Below are positions 33,656 through 43,315 of a stretch of 64,000 nt of DNA, one piece after another. The notes beneath the pieces are model-generated. The model had not been told where the DNA came from. It saw nothing but the letters and a program-made list of their open reading frames with translations, and did no database searches. This stretch comes from JARBAK01 sp034472185. GTDB lineage: Bacteria; Pseudomonadota; Alphaproteobacteria; Rickettsiales; Midichloriaceae. Positions within the stretch are counted from its first letter, which is position 1; each line of letters starts with the position of its first letter. The position numbers and the translations under genes are program-made. Location: positions 558,001 through 622,000 of the forward strand of contig JARBAK010000001.1 in the NCBI GenBank assembly GCA_034472185.1, in the 5' to 3' direction.

Positions 33656-36600
33656 ATGGCATCTATACTTTTAAGTGGGGTTGGCCTTGCTCTTGGAGGC
33701 ACTATTGCTACAGGAGCGGTGGGGGCTACCGTTGGTAAGACTGCTGGAGTGATCCTCGGTAGTTTTATAGACCGAAAATTATTTGGCGGAGTATCTGCAG
33801 TATCGGAGGGACGCAGGTTACGTGATATCATGATTCAAAGCGCCAGTTATGGGCTGTTAATCCCTATATTATACGGCACTTCGCGTGTTGCTGGAAATAT
33901 TATATGGGTTTCTAAGATTACGGAGCATGCTCATAGTACATCTCAATCCATTGGCTCTAAGTGGAAGAAGATTAAACACACACATATGGACTATACATAT
34001 ACGGTATCATTGGCGATTGCTGTATGTAAGGGACCTATTACTTCTATTGATAGGTTATGGGCTGATGATATCCCCATTAGCTTTTCTAATTATAACATAC
34101 GTATATATCGGGGAGATGAAGAGCAAATGCCGGATCCGCTCATTGAGGGCACATGTGGTATAGGGAAAACACCCGCATATAGAGGGACGGCTTATATTGT
34201 GATAGAAAATTTTAATGTGACAGAATTTGGCAATAATCTGCCTCAGTTTTCTTTCGAGGTGAAAAAGGAACTCACTGGCCCTGATAGCGTAGAACACATG
34301 ATAAAATCTATCGTTATGATCCCGGGTGGGGGAGAGTATGTGTATGATACATGTAAGCAATATAAAGAGATTGGATATTTTTCTACGGAGGGAGTGTTTG
34401 TTCGCCAAGGGGAATCACAATATGTTAATTATCACACGACTACAGATAAAGCTAATAGTCTCGTTTCTCTCGATCAGTTAAAGCAAACTTTGCCGAATGT
34501 GGAGTGGGTAGCTCCTGTAGTTACATGGTTTGGTAATAGCACTAATGCGGGCACGTGCCTTATAAGGCCTGGAGTGGAATTTAAAAATAGTCGGGTGTCT
34601 CCGGATGACTGGAAAGTAGCTGGATATGTACGTGCGAATGCGTATGAAATTACGATAGATAAAGGCCGTCCTATATATGGTGGCTCAGTTAATGATGCTA
34701 GTATTGTGCGGTATGTTGCTGAATTGAAGAGCAGAGGGTATAAAATACTGTTTTATCCGATGCTGCAATTGGATATGCCAGATAAGCCTTGGCGCGGGTA
34801 CATTGCTGGTACCCCCGCAGAGATCAAGCGGTTTTTTAGACAACATAATGGATATAATGAGTTTATTTTACACTATGCTTCTTTGGTTAAGAGTTATGTT
34901 GATGCTTTCATTATTGGATCTGAATTGCAGGGCTTAACTAAGGTTCAAGGTAGCGACGGTAAATTTCCTGCAGTTGATGAATTAATAGCTTTAGCGATGA
35001 CAGTGAAAGGCATATTAGGACCTAAAGTCAAAATTACTTATGCAGCTAATTGGGGGGAATATCATCATACGGATGGGGGATGGTATCATCTTGATCCATT
35101 ATGGGCTTCAGATTTTATAGATTTTATTGGGATAGATGCGTATTTCCCACTTACGGAATTTAAGTCCTCTCAGTACGATTTATCGTCTATTATGCGTGGA
35201 TGGTCTAGTGGAGAGGGCTTTGATTTTTATTATGTAGACGGTAAATCCAGAGAGAAAAAGCCTTTGGGTGAGGCTTATGCGTGGAAAAATATAGAGTGGT
35301 GGTGGAATAATAAACACTATAATCCAGATGGGCGAGTTACTCCATGGCAGCCACGATCTAAGAAAATCTGGTTTACAGAGTATGGGTTTCCTTCTGTAGA
35401 TTGCGCTACGAACCAACCTTATGTATTTTATGATGCTACTGGCAGTAGTCGTGACGCTGGATATCCACTCTATTCTAGAGGAGAAACGGATTTCGCCATG
35501 CAAAGATTGGCAATTGAAGCGACAGAACGGAAATGGATTAATTCCGATATGGTAGAAAATAAGTTTTTATGGACATGGGATGCAAGACCTTATCCAATTT
35601 GGCCAGATAGGCAAGATATATGGGCTGATTATGGCGCTTGGGCAAAGGGCCACTGGGTACAGGGCAAGTTTGGTTCTGTTATGTTGTCGCAGCTTTTACG
35701 AGAATTATGTATCGAAGCAGGGTTTGCTGATTCTGATATAGATGTTTCGTCTATATCAGATGTTATAGACGGAGTTTTTATCAATCAGCAGATGAATATT
35801 CGAAGTATGATAGAAACCCTACAGGCAGCGTTTTTCTTTGATTGCATAGAATCGGATTTTAAGGTGAAATTCATATCGCGCAAGAACAAGAGTGCGAAAG
35901 TAGCCATAGATGATAGAGATTTGATAAATTTAGGAAAAAGCGCTTCTTGGAATTTAGGAGCTAGTCATGACTTATTAGCAATTACAAATCTTCAAGAAAT
36001 GGATTTGCCTCAAAATATAAGTATTAACTTTTTGGATAGAATCAAAAATTATACTGTAAATAGTCAATATGCTTCTCGTATGCTTACAGTTAGTAAGCGT
36101 GGAGTAGCATTGGATATGCCGTTGGTTATGAGTGCGGCTAAAGCAAATGCTATAGCGAATACCATGTTATATAATGCTTGGATTGAAAGGCAGCGCTACA
36201 GCTTTGCCCTTAGTATGCGGTATATGTATTTGAATCCTGCGGATGTAATATATGTGAGAAGTGGTGGAGAAATTCATACAGTACGCATTACAAGCATGGA
36301 AATAGGCAAAAATCACTCCATATGCGTAACAGGAGTCGCTGAGGATACTTCTCTATACGATTATAGACGTACTGGAAAGGATATATATGAATTGGAACAA
36401 ATGCGTAAATCTGAAGTGGTGCAGGAAGAGCCTAGTCGTAGTTATGTCGAAATATTAGACATTCCGCTTCTTCCCAATGAGACTAAAACTGATCTCAATA
36501 GATTATTGGTTGCTGCCACCGGCAGTAATAACAGTTGGCAAGGATGCAAGATATTTTATCGTATCAAGAAGGGGGGACAAATGGGGAAAAAGTCCTTCGG

Positions 36601-37345
36601 CGTTTTTGTAGAGAAGCAAAACGGTAAAAAAGCCATTATGGGGAAAACGCTCAATGCTCTAAGTAATAATGCATCTCCATATCTTGTGGATAGGAAAAGT
36701 TTTTTAAGGATTAATATATTCAGCGGCGAATTGTATGGAATCTCAGCGGAAGAAATGTTTAATAGAGCTAATATGGCGTTGATAGGAGATGAAATAGTAC
36801 ATTTTAAAAATGCTAGGTTGGTGGATAAAGCTGTATACGAACTAGATTACTTTTTAAGGGGACAATACGGTACTACTTCGCGAATACAGGGGCATCAAAA
36901 TGAGGAAAGATTCATAATATTAAACGATACCTTAGAAGTATTGCGGATGCCTATCTCATATACAAATACAGATTTTATAGCGACAATAGAGTCTTGTCCT
37001 CAGTCCGAAGAAGATTCAAAAGAGTATACTTTACGATATAATGCTGTTTCTGCGCATCCATTAGCTCCGACACATGTGCGTTTTTCGTATAATGGAAAGA
37101 GAGAGCTTATATTAAATTGGTTTCTTCAAGTACCTTTTGCTTTAGGAAATGATGATTTGATTTCTAGGATTGTAATATACGATGGTGAGGACAATCTTCT
37201 AGTGGAAGATTATGTTATCGGATCTTCTACATATGCGATTCCTATAAATATTACCGAGAAAGTAGCTCGAGCAAAGATTATGCAAGTCAACAAAGATGGG
37301 ATGGAAGGAGATGCGGTTACAATTACGAGATACTCTGTGGTGTAG
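33656..37345 (+). CDS. GTA tail tip / host specificity protein (gp15-type)
   Basis: The largest GTA protein (about 1229 residues). It starts with a Gly-rich hydrophobic segment (LLSGVGLALGGTIATGAVG) and RRLRDIMIQSASYGLLIPIL, typical of gp15. Residues ~430-760 form the TIM-barrel (GTA_TIM, glycoside-hydrolase-like) domain, with FIIGSELQGLT, 'YAANWGEYHHTDGGWYHLDP' and 'WFTEYGFPSVDCATNQ'; acidic residues SEL and TEYG are present. The phage-tail hub fold follows, and the C-terminal half matches GTA tip domains. The reading frame is unbroken. ATG 33656 is preferred over an upstream TTG. The stop abuts the dnaJ stop with no gap. Confidence 0.92.
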   Translation: MASILLSGVGLALGGTIATGAVGATVGKTAGVILGSFIDRKLFGGVSAVSEGRRLRDIMIQSASYGLLIPILYGTSRVAGNIIWVSKITEHAHSTSQSIGSKWKKIKHTHMDYTYTVSLAIAVCKGPITSIDRLWADDIPISFSNYNIRIYRGDEEQMPDPLIEGTCGIGKTPAYRGTAYIVIENFNVTEFGNNLPQFSFEVKKELTGPDSVEHMIKSIVMIPGGGEYVYDTCKQYKEIGYFSTEGVFVRQGESQYVNYHTTTDKANSLVSLDQLKQTLPNVEWVAPVVTWFGNSTNAGTCLIRPGVEFKNSRVSPDDWKVAGYVRANAYEITIDKGRPIYGGSVNDASIVRYVAELKSRGYKILFYPMLQLDMPDKPWRGYIAGTPAEIKRFFRQHNGYNEFILHYASLVKSYVDAFIIGSELQGLTKVQGSDGKFPAVDELIALAMTVKGILGPKVKITYAANWGEYHHTDGGWYHLDPLWASDFIDFIGIDAYFPLTEFKSSQYDLSSIMRGWSSGEGFDFYYVDGKSREKKPLGEAYAWKNIEWWWNNKHYNPDGRVTPWQPRSKKIWFTEYGFPSVDCATNQPYVFYDATGSSRDAGYPLYSRGETDFAMQRLAIEATERKWINSDMVENKFLWTWDARPYPIWPDRQDIWADYGAWAKGHWVQGKFGSVMLSQLLRELCIEAGFADSDIDVSSISDVIDGVFINQQMNIRSMIETLQAAFFFDCIESDFKVKFISRKNKSAKVAIDDRDLINLGKSASWNLGASHDLLAITNLQEMDLPQNISINFLDRIKNYTVNSQYASRMLTVSKRGVALDMPLVMSAAKANAIANTMLYNAWIERQRYSFALSMRYMYLNPADVIYVRSGGEIHTVRITSMEIGKNHSICVTGVAEDTSLYDYRRTGKDIYELEQMRKSEVVQEEPSRSYVEILDIPLLPNETKTDLNRLLVAATGSNNSWQGCKIFYRIKKGGQMGKKSFGVFVEKQNGKKAIMGKTLNALSNNASPYLVDRKSFLRINIFSGELYGISAEEMFNRANMALIGDEIVHFKNARLVDKAVYELDYFLRGQYGTTSRIQGHQNEERFIILNDTLEVLRMPISYTNTDFIATIESCPQSEEDSKEYTLRYNAVSAHPLAPTHVRFSYNGKRELILNWFLQVPFALGNDDLISRIVIYDGEDNLLVEDYVIGSSTYAIPINITEKVARAKIMQVNKDGMEGDAVTITRYSVV

Positions 37346-38503
37346 TTATTTTGTAATATCATTCCAGAAGTTTTTAATTTTAGTAAAAAACCCCGTTGTT
37401 TGAGGGCTGGAAGAATCACTCAACTCCCGATCCAATTCTTCTAAGATAGCCTTTTGTTTTTCAGTAAGCTTTACTGGCGTTTCAACGTGAAGTTTTATAA
37501 GTAAATCTCCAAGATTATGAGATATACTGTTTTTTAAACTTGGCATGCCCTTGCCCCTTATTCTCAACTCCATCCCATTTTGAGCTCCCTGTGGTATTGT
37601 AACTCTAATCAATGTACTATCAATACCTGGAATCTCTAATTGACCACCTAATGCAGCAGTTGTCATTTTTACCGGTATAGTCGCATGCAAATTTGCTCCT
37701 TCTCTTGTGAAGAGTGGATGCGGTTTGATTTTGGTGAACACATAAAGATCTCCACTAGCGCCTCCTCTAATTCCCGCTTCTCCTTCTCCTGTTATTCTTA
37801 CACGATTATTTGTGTCTATTCCTGCGGGTATATTCACAGATACAGTACGTACTTTGAGGATTCTTCCCTCTCCATAGCATGTTTCACACGGATCTTTTAA
37901 TGTACTGCCTGATCCGCCACACATAGTGCAAGTAAGCTCTACAGCAAAAAATCCCTGCTGTTTCCGCATTCTACCAGTTCCTTTACATCCTGAACAAACA
38001 ACTGTTCCTTTTCCACTTTTACTACCGCTTCCCTTACATGTTGTACATGTAGAGGCTGCTTTGTATTTTATATTCTGTTTTGTGCCTAAGAAGGCCTCTT
38101 CTAGTGTAATTTCCAACTCATAGCTTAAGTCGTTTCCCCTGAGATGCTCTTTTGTCGCAGTGTGAGAGGTTGTCGATCCAAATATACTACTAAAAATATC
38201 AGAAAAATCTGCGAAATCAGCGTTTGTATGAGTGCTTCTGCTGCTTTGTCCAGATCTGGCATCATTCATACCACCATGCTCGAAAGCACTATGACCATAA
38301 CGATCATAAGCTGCTCTTTTCTGATCATCCTTGAGTATTTCGTAAGCTTCATTTAATTCCTTAAATTTAACTTCTGCGCTCTTATCACCTGAGTTCCGAT
38401 CTGGATGATGCTGCATAGCCAATTTACGAAAAGCCTTCTTTATCTCTTCTGATGTGGCATTTTTTTGTATTCCAAGGATATTATAATAATCTTTTTTAGC
38501 CAT
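37346..38503 (-). CDS. dnaJ: Chaperone protein DnaJ
   Basis: Hsp40 co-chaperone of DnaK. The 385-residue product has the J domain (DYYNILGI...HHPDRNSG, with the HPD tripeptide), a Gly/Ser-rich linker, four CxxCxGxG-type zinc motifs (CTTCKGSG, CSGCKGTG, CTMCGGSG, CETCYGEG) and the C-terminal substrate-binding domains. Complete. Its usual partner dnaK is not adjacent. Its stop directly abuts the stop of convergent gp15. Confidence 0.96.
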   Translation of the reverse strand: MAKKDYYNILGIQKNATSEEIKKAFRKLAMQHHPDRNSGDKSAEVKFKELNEAYEILKDDQKRAAYDRYGHSAFEHGGMNDARSGQSSRSTHTNADFADFSDIFSSIFGSTTSHTATKEHLRGNDLSYELEITLEEAFLGTKQNIKYKAASTCTTCKGSGSKSGKGTVVCSGCKGTGRMRKQQGFFAVELTCTMCGGSGSTLKDPCETCYGEGRILKVRTVSVNIPAGIDTNNRVRITGEGEAGIRGGASGDLYVFTKIKPHPLFTREGANLHATIPVKMTTAALGGQLEIPGIDSTLIRVTIPQGAQNGMELRIRGKGMPSLKNSISHNLGDLLIKLHVETPVKLTEKQKAILEELDRELSDSSSPQTTGFFTKIKNFWNDITK

Positions 38504-38743
38504 ACTTTATGCTATAAATCTCAGGTAAATTTATGTTGTTTATACTTAACTCATACACCCTGCCCCGGCTATAATAGTTAGGCGTGAATCTTATAATATC
38601 AAGTAGTTGATTAGAATAAGTAAGCTACGATTTTACTAAACTCTATGTAATCTTTTAATGAATCTCATATATAAATTTGTATTATAGGCTAGCTGATATG
38701 ACTGTGAAGTATAACGCTTGTGTAACTACTTAGTGAGTTTCGA

Positions 38744-40603
38744 ATGCATGGACATAGCTATGAGAAGGGGCGTGTTTCTAGCGCGATTGCTGACAAGATC
38801 AGAGATGCCATCCCAATATATGATTTTATATCTCGTTATGTAGCGTTGAGACAGCGTGCATCTGATGAGTTTGTAGGTCTATGCCCATTTCACCAAGAAA
38901 AAACACCTTCTTTTACCGTGAATACAACAAAACGGTTTTATCACTGTTTTGGATGTGGCGCTCATGGAGATGCTATCTCATTTATGATGGGCATTTCAGG
39001 GCTATCTTATGGGATCGTTGTAGAACAGTTAGCGAAGGAATATGGCGTGCCTTTTTCGCGCTCTTCTGCCTTTAAACAAGATCAAAAGCAAATTATATGT
39101 TACGAAATTTATGAGCAATTATGTGCTTTTTATACTGAAGAATTGAAAAAAAATGGTGAGCCTGAGGAGGCAAGAAGATATCTTGCAGGTCGTGGTATTA
39201 CAAAGGAAACACTCGAAGCATATAGGTTAGGCTATGCTCCATCTGATACTACTAGACTGGCTTCGTTTTTGAAAGAGAGGTTTAGTGTAGATGATATTAT
39301 ATTTAGTAAAGCCTTAATATCTACCCAATCTAATAGGGGGCAGTTGTTCAATCCTTTCAGAGGAAGAGTAATCTTTCCTATACAGGATTCAAGAGGGCAA
39401 GTTGTTGCTTTTGGAGGCAGAATCATAGATCGTAACGATGGTGTGCAGAATTTTGCAGCAGCAAAATATCTGAATTCTAGTGAAAATCTGATTTTTCACA
39501 AAGGAAATATATTATATGGTTTGAATAGAGTGGATATCCGCGATATGGCAGAACATCCTATTATTTTAGTGGAAGGCTATATGGATGTTATCGCACTAGC
39601 GAATGCTGGAGTTAAAAATTCTGTAGCTTCTCTAGGTACTGGAGTGACAATGGAGCAAGTGAAACTAATGTGGAGGATTACGAATACTCCTATAGTGTAT
39701 TTAGATAATGATGTGGCTGGGCAAAAAGCAATGTTGAGATTAGCGACAGAAGCATTGCGTTATATTACAGCTGATAAGTCGTTGAACTTTATGACGATAG
39801 ATGGGGCTAAAGATGCTGATGAGGTGATTAATAAATATGGAGTACGCTTCTTTTCCGATGCAATCACTCATTCTACGCAAGGCCTTGCGGATTTCTTATT
39901 TACTGCAAGAACTATTGGGAGGGGTTTCGATACACCTGAGGCTAAAGTAAAATTAATGGCAACTTTGGATGCATTAGTTAATCTCATTCAAGATAAGCGC
40001 CTACGTTCTGAATATAAGGCACATTTTTTTAAACTTTATAGAGCTGCATTCCATACATTCCAGGTAGGTAAAAAAAAATCTACTATGCGTATAGAAGATA
40101 GTTCTAAGGGCACTTCTATGCTTACTGGTGCTAAAGTGATTTTATATGGGCCACTATTTACAATCCTTGCTATTGTGTCAGCAGATATCAGTGTACTTGA
40201 TGATGAAAACATAAAGCATGACTTCGCAGCTTTAGTACTAGAGGAGAAGCCGCTGATAAAGTTGCATACTTTTCTTTTGCAATCTCATGATGCTCGTCTT
40301 TGTTGTGATGATACAATGCATAGCGATATAGAGAAAGATGCTATTGCTGAGATAGTGGGGCGAGATCTTGCAGTAGAACTTGATAGGGCATTGGAATCAG
40401 TGCGAAATGAGGCGCCGATCGCATTAGTACGTGCATTTAAGTTAAATTATCTTCATACTATTAAATATGAAATAGCAACCTTAGAAAAGGAGATATGCAA
40501 TACTACAGGGACAAGCATCAATAATGATGTGAAGTTTATTGAAAGATTAAGGGAATTAAAAAAACACGAATTGGCAATAAGCACAGAATTAAATGTTATT
40601 TAA
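38744..40603 (+). CDS. dnaG: DNA primase
   Basis: Makes RNA primers for replication. The zinc-binding domain has CPFHQEKTPSF...FHCFGCG-type ligands (CPFH and CFGC), then the RNA polymerase core with FRGRVIFPI and FGGRIID, and the TOPRIM motif VEGYMDVIAL with YLDNDVAGQKA. The C-terminal ~150 residues form the weakly conserved DnaB-interaction region. 619 residues, complete. It is divergent from dnaJ across 240 bases that hold no other gene. Confidence 0.95.
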   Translation: MHGHSYEKGRVSSAIADKIRDAIPIYDFISRYVALRQRASDEFVGLCPFHQEKTPSFTVNTTKRFYHCFGCGAHGDAISFMMGISGLSYGIVVEQLAKEYGVPFSRSSAFKQDQKQIICYEIYEQLCAFYTEELKKNGEPEEARRYLAGRGITKETLEAYRLGYAPSDTTRLASFLKERFSVDDIIFSKALISTQSNRGQLFNPFRGRVIFPIQDSRGQVVAFGGRIIDRNDGVQNFAAAKYLNSSENLIFHKGNILYGLNRVDIRDMAEHPIILVEGYMDVIALANAGVKNSVASLGTGVTMEQVKLMWRITNTPIVYLDNDVAGQKAMLRLATEALRYITADKSLNFMTIDGAKDADEVINKYGVRFFSDAITHSTQGLADFLFTARTIGRGFDTPEAKVKLMATLDALVNLIQDKRLRSEYKAHFFKLYRAAFHTFQVGKKKSTMRIEDSSKGTSMLTGAKVILYGPLFTILAIVSADISVLDDENIKHDFAALVLEEKPLIKLHTFLLQSHDARLCCDDTMHSDIEKDAIAEIVGRDLAVELDRALESVRNEAPIALVRAFKLNYLHTIKYEIATLEKEICNTTGTSINNDVKFIERLRELKKHELAISTELNVI

Positions 40604-40742
40604 TCGTTTGAAGATATATCGGATGCAATCCTTTTGTATTATGTTGTATGAGTTGATTTTCTTTGTATATTTGGAACTTATGGGTTATGAGAGAGGCTAG
40701 AGGTTGAGTGCCGTAATTTGTTAGCAGAGTTATTGAAATCTA

Positions 40743-41453
40743 ATGGGAGAAGTTGTTTTAAATGGACCAGTAGGCAGGATTGAGGGAAAGCATTTTGCTT
40801 CTAGTGATGAAAGCGCTCCCGCTGTTTTAATATTACATCCACATCCACTGCATGGAGGTACTATGAATAATAAGGTGGTTTGTGCTATGTCTCGTTGTTT
40901 TAAAAAGCGGGGCTTTTCTGTGCTTCGATTTAATTTTAGAGGGGTAGGTAATTCTAAGGGCGTATTTGACCGAGGAATCGGTGAAATGTTAGATGCCACT
41001 GCTGCATTGGATTGGTTACAAAGAGAACACCCTTCAGCGACTGCTTTTTGGATAGCGGGGTTTTCTTTTGGAGCATGGATAGCAATGCAATTATTGATGC
41101 GCCGTCCTGATGTTGGGTGCTTTATTGCTGTGGCGCCGCCAGTTGGTGTGTATAATTTTGATGATTTCCTTTCTCCGTGTCCGACTCATGGATTAATCGT
41201 TCATGGAGGCACAGATAATACCATTTTACAAACTAGTGCATGGGATTTGTGTGAGCGTTTAAATAAGCAGCCCGAATCAGAAGTGGAATATGCTGTGGTT
41301 GATGGTGCTGATCATTGCTTTACTGATAAATTAGCAAAATTTGAGATTATACTTAATGACTATTTAGAGGACAATGCTAACAGTGGCGCTCCCATTTCTA
41401 GGAGTAAGCAAGATAGAAGAAGAAAATGCAGTAGTGCAGAAAGGCTTGCTTGA
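40743..41453 (+). CDS. Alpha/beta hydrolase (Xaa-Pro-peptidase-like / YfbR-type small serine hydrolase)
   Basis: A 236-residue cytoplasmic hydrolase. LHPHPLHGGTMNNKVV is the oxyanion-side loop of a conserved alphaproteobacterial group, FNFRGVGNSKG follows, the nucleophile is Ser in GFSFGA, and the acid and base are Asp in GGTDN and His in GADHCF. The triad is intact. The substrate is unknown; an ester or peptide is likely from the fold. tRNA-Ser follows. Confidence 0.8.
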   Translation: MGEVVLNGPVGRIEGKHFASSDESAPAVLILHPHPLHGGTMNNKVVCAMSRCFKKRGFSVLRFNFRGVGNSKGVFDRGIGEMLDATAALDWLQREHPSATAFWIAGFSFGAWIAMQLLMRRPDVGCFIAVAPPVGVYNFDDFLSPCPTHGLIVHGGTDNTILQTSAWDLCERLNKQPESEVEYAVVDGADHCFTDKLAKFEIILNDYLEDNANSGAPISRSKQDRRRKCSSAERLA

Positions 41454-41478
41454 TAAGGCTTTTGTCGTTTAGAATATT
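41450..41478 (+). promoter_or_regulatory. Promoter of tRNA-Ser
   Basis: TTGATA (41450-41455), 17 bases, AATATT (41473-41478). The tRNA starts 11 bases after the -10. The -35 overlaps the end of the hydrolase gene. Confidence 0.5.
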
Positions 41479-41488
41479 AAAGAATAGT

Positions 41489-41580
41489 GGAAGGGTGGCC
41501 GAGTGGACTAAGGCGCATGCCTGGAAAGCATGTTTATTCATTATTGGATAACAAGGGTTCGAATCCCTTTCCTTCCGCCA
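41489..41580 (+). tRNA. tRNA-Ser (anticodon GGA)
   Basis: Class II tRNA with a long variable arm. Acceptor GGAAGGG/TCCTTCC (one G-T pair), anticodon stem CATGC/GCATG with loop CTGGAAA (anticodon GGA), T loop TTCGAAT, discriminator G. Here the CCA is encoded (41578-41580), unlike the three other tRNAs in the window. Confidence 0.94.
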
Positions 41581-41626
41581 ATCGGTATAGTGTTACGTTT
41601 ATTGCCATTAATTGGAGGGGGGAGTT

Positions 41627-42592
41627 ATGGGTAGGGTTGTGGTTATAGAGAAACCAGGCGATCTTGCTTCTTTAATTGTGAAGGATTTTCCTAATGAAGT
41701 GCCGCAGGCAGGAGAGGTATTAATCAAGCAGCTTGCTATAGGATTGAATCACGCAGATATTATAGCGCTAAGAGAAGGAAGTGTCTTTATTGGCCATGAA
41801 GCTTGTGGCACAGTAGAGAGTATAGGAGAAGATGTCCGCGGTTTTAATATAGGGGATCGAGTAGCCTATATATCGCCTGTTCCAGGTGCGTATAGGGAGT
41901 ATAGGTGTGTGCATACGCGATATGTTGTTAAAATTCCCCAGAATGTTAGCTATAGTGTTGTAGCAGCAACATTTTTTAAGTGCTATTTGGCGCATACTCT
42001 AACTGTAAGGGTTTTTGTTGTAAGAAGTGGTATGTGCGTGTTGGTACATGATATATTTGATTCAACAAATAGCGTGATAGCGCAATATGCGCATTTAAAA
42101 GGTGCGCAAGTTGTGGGTACTGTAAGTGCAGATGAGCAGAAAAAAGCTGTCGAACAGCTGGGATATTGTAGCCATATTATAAATTATAATTCTCCGACTT
42201 TTATTCAGGATGTATTAAAAGCTGCTGGTGGCAGAGGGATATATGCCGTATATGATGGCGTTGGTCTATCGCATCTATTGAATATTTCTATGAATTGCTT
42301 GGTAGATGCTGGAATTTATGTGGCATACGACTACACTGGGGCTAGCGCTTCTGATATCCCTACTTCTATTATCAGACAAAAGTCTTTATTTTTTACAATA
42401 CCTGATATTTTTCTTTATAAATCTCAGAGAGAAGAAAACCTTCTCACTGGTATAGACGCACTTGAGTTAGTGTCGAAAGGGACGCTTAAGCTTTCGTATA
42501 CGCATTATACACTTGCTCAAACTAAGGAAGCTATAGAGAAATTTAGTAGAAGGAGAGCCTCAAGCTCTTTCATTTTAATAAATGATTTTTAA
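41627..42592 (+). CDS. Zinc-independent quinone oxidoreductase (MDR superfamily)
   Basis: An NADPH-dependent quinone reductase of the zeta-crystallin/QorA type. GEVLIKQLAIGLNHADI and GHEACGTVESIG form the catalytic-domain signature, VAYISPVPGAY follows, and the Rossmann part is VLVHDIFDSTNSVIAQYAHL, where the usual GGVG nucleotide-binding turn is replaced by DIFDS. That unusual nucleotide-binding turn may weaken cofactor binding. A strong GGAGGGGGG lies before ATG 41627, which decides the start. 321 residues, otherwise complete. Confidence 0.85.
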   Translation: MGRVVVIEKPGDLASLIVKDFPNEVPQAGEVLIKQLAIGLNHADIIALREGSVFIGHEACGTVESIGEDVRGFNIGDRVAYISPVPGAYREYRCVHTRYVVKIPQNVSYSVVAATFFKCYLAHTLTVRVFVVRSGMCVLVHDIFDSTNSVIAQYAHLKGAQVVGTVSADEQKKAVEQLGYCSHIINYNSPTFIQDVLKAAGGRGIYAVYDGVGLSHLLNISMNCLVDAGIYVAYDYTGASASDIPTSIIRQKSLFFTIPDIFLYKSQREENLLTGIDALELVSKGTLKLSYTHYTLAQTKEAIEKFSRRRASSSFILINDF

Positions 42593-42795
42593 AATCGGTT
42601 ATTGATAGTTGAATATAGGGCCGTGTGCGCTCTATACGATTTGTTTTTTCTAAGAGAAAAAATATTAAAGGTAGAGTGTATTTTCAACAAAGAGTATAGC
42701 GATAGGAGAAAAAAAACTATGTCCCAGATTGTACATGTGCTATGCTGCTCAGAATAGCCCTACGTACTGATATTTCTTATACTGTAGGCTTGTTA

Positions 42796-42801
42796 TATAA
42801 T
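42796..42801 (+). promoter_or_regulatory. Candidate -10 element for virB2
   Basis: A consensus TATAAT 20 bases before the virB2 start; no good -35 is seen at the right distance. The rest of the 228-base gap holds nothing clear. Confidence 0.35.
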
Positions 42802-42820
42802 CGAATGCAGAGGGGTATGG

Positions 42821-43237
42821 GTGATTATGTCAAAATGGAAAAATATGAAAGAACTGCGTGTGGACTGCTTAGGTAAGGGCGCTTCTCGCGATTATGCTGT
42901 TTCTTCTCAAGGGGGAGGTATTGGATTAATGGCGGTACTATTCTTTATGGTGGTTGCATTTGCTGCGATTTCACATCATGCATTTGCTGATACTGTATCT
43001 ACTACTGAAATACAGGTCGTTATGTGTGCGGTGATTAAGCAATTGACGGGGCCGATAGGTAAGGCAATCGCTATTATAATAGTTATTTCAATGGCTATAG
43101 CTCTATTCTTAGGCAAGGTTAATTGGGGTTTGGCTCTTGCTGTTTTTGTAGGTTTAGGTCTGCTATTTGGAGCGGAAAGTGTTGTCACTCTTGTTACAGG
43201 TGGAGGCGGTGATTTGTGTGCGGGAGTTAGTAGTTGA
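42821..43237 (+). CDS. virB2: VirB2-like type IV secretion pilin
   Basis: Major pilin subunit of a VirB/D4-type secretion system. The 138-residue precursor has a long signal peptide (hydrophobic run LMAVLFFMVVAFAAI, cleavage near AFA-DT). The mature part has two membrane helices: CAVIKQLTGPIGKAIAIIIV (the conserved TG..G segment) and the second after FLGKVNWGLALAVFVGLGLL, then FGAESVV and a Gly-rich end. AGGGG lies 5 bases before GTG 42821; ATG 42827 is an alternative. It stands alone, without other virB genes next to it. Confidence 0.82.
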   Translation: MIMSKWKNMKELRVDCLGKGASRDYAVSSQGGGIGLMAVLFFMVVAFAAISHHAFADTVSTTEIQVVMCAVIKQLTGPIGKAIAIIIVISMAIALFLGKVNWGLALAVFVGLGLLFGAESVVTLVTGGGGDLCAGVSS

Positions 43238-43315
43238 TCTTGATGAGAATGGTTCTTCTATTCTATTATGCTTTATAGAGCAGGTAGGCTTCTTAGTTTA
43301 TGCTTTTTCCAGTAG

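Noticed and set aside
42719..42757. A 12-codon mini-ORF after AGGAG in the virB2 upstream gap, considered as a leader peptide.
   Set aside because: The spacing from AGGAG to ATG is about 10 bases, the peptide has no regulatory codon run, and no terminator/antiterminator pair follows.
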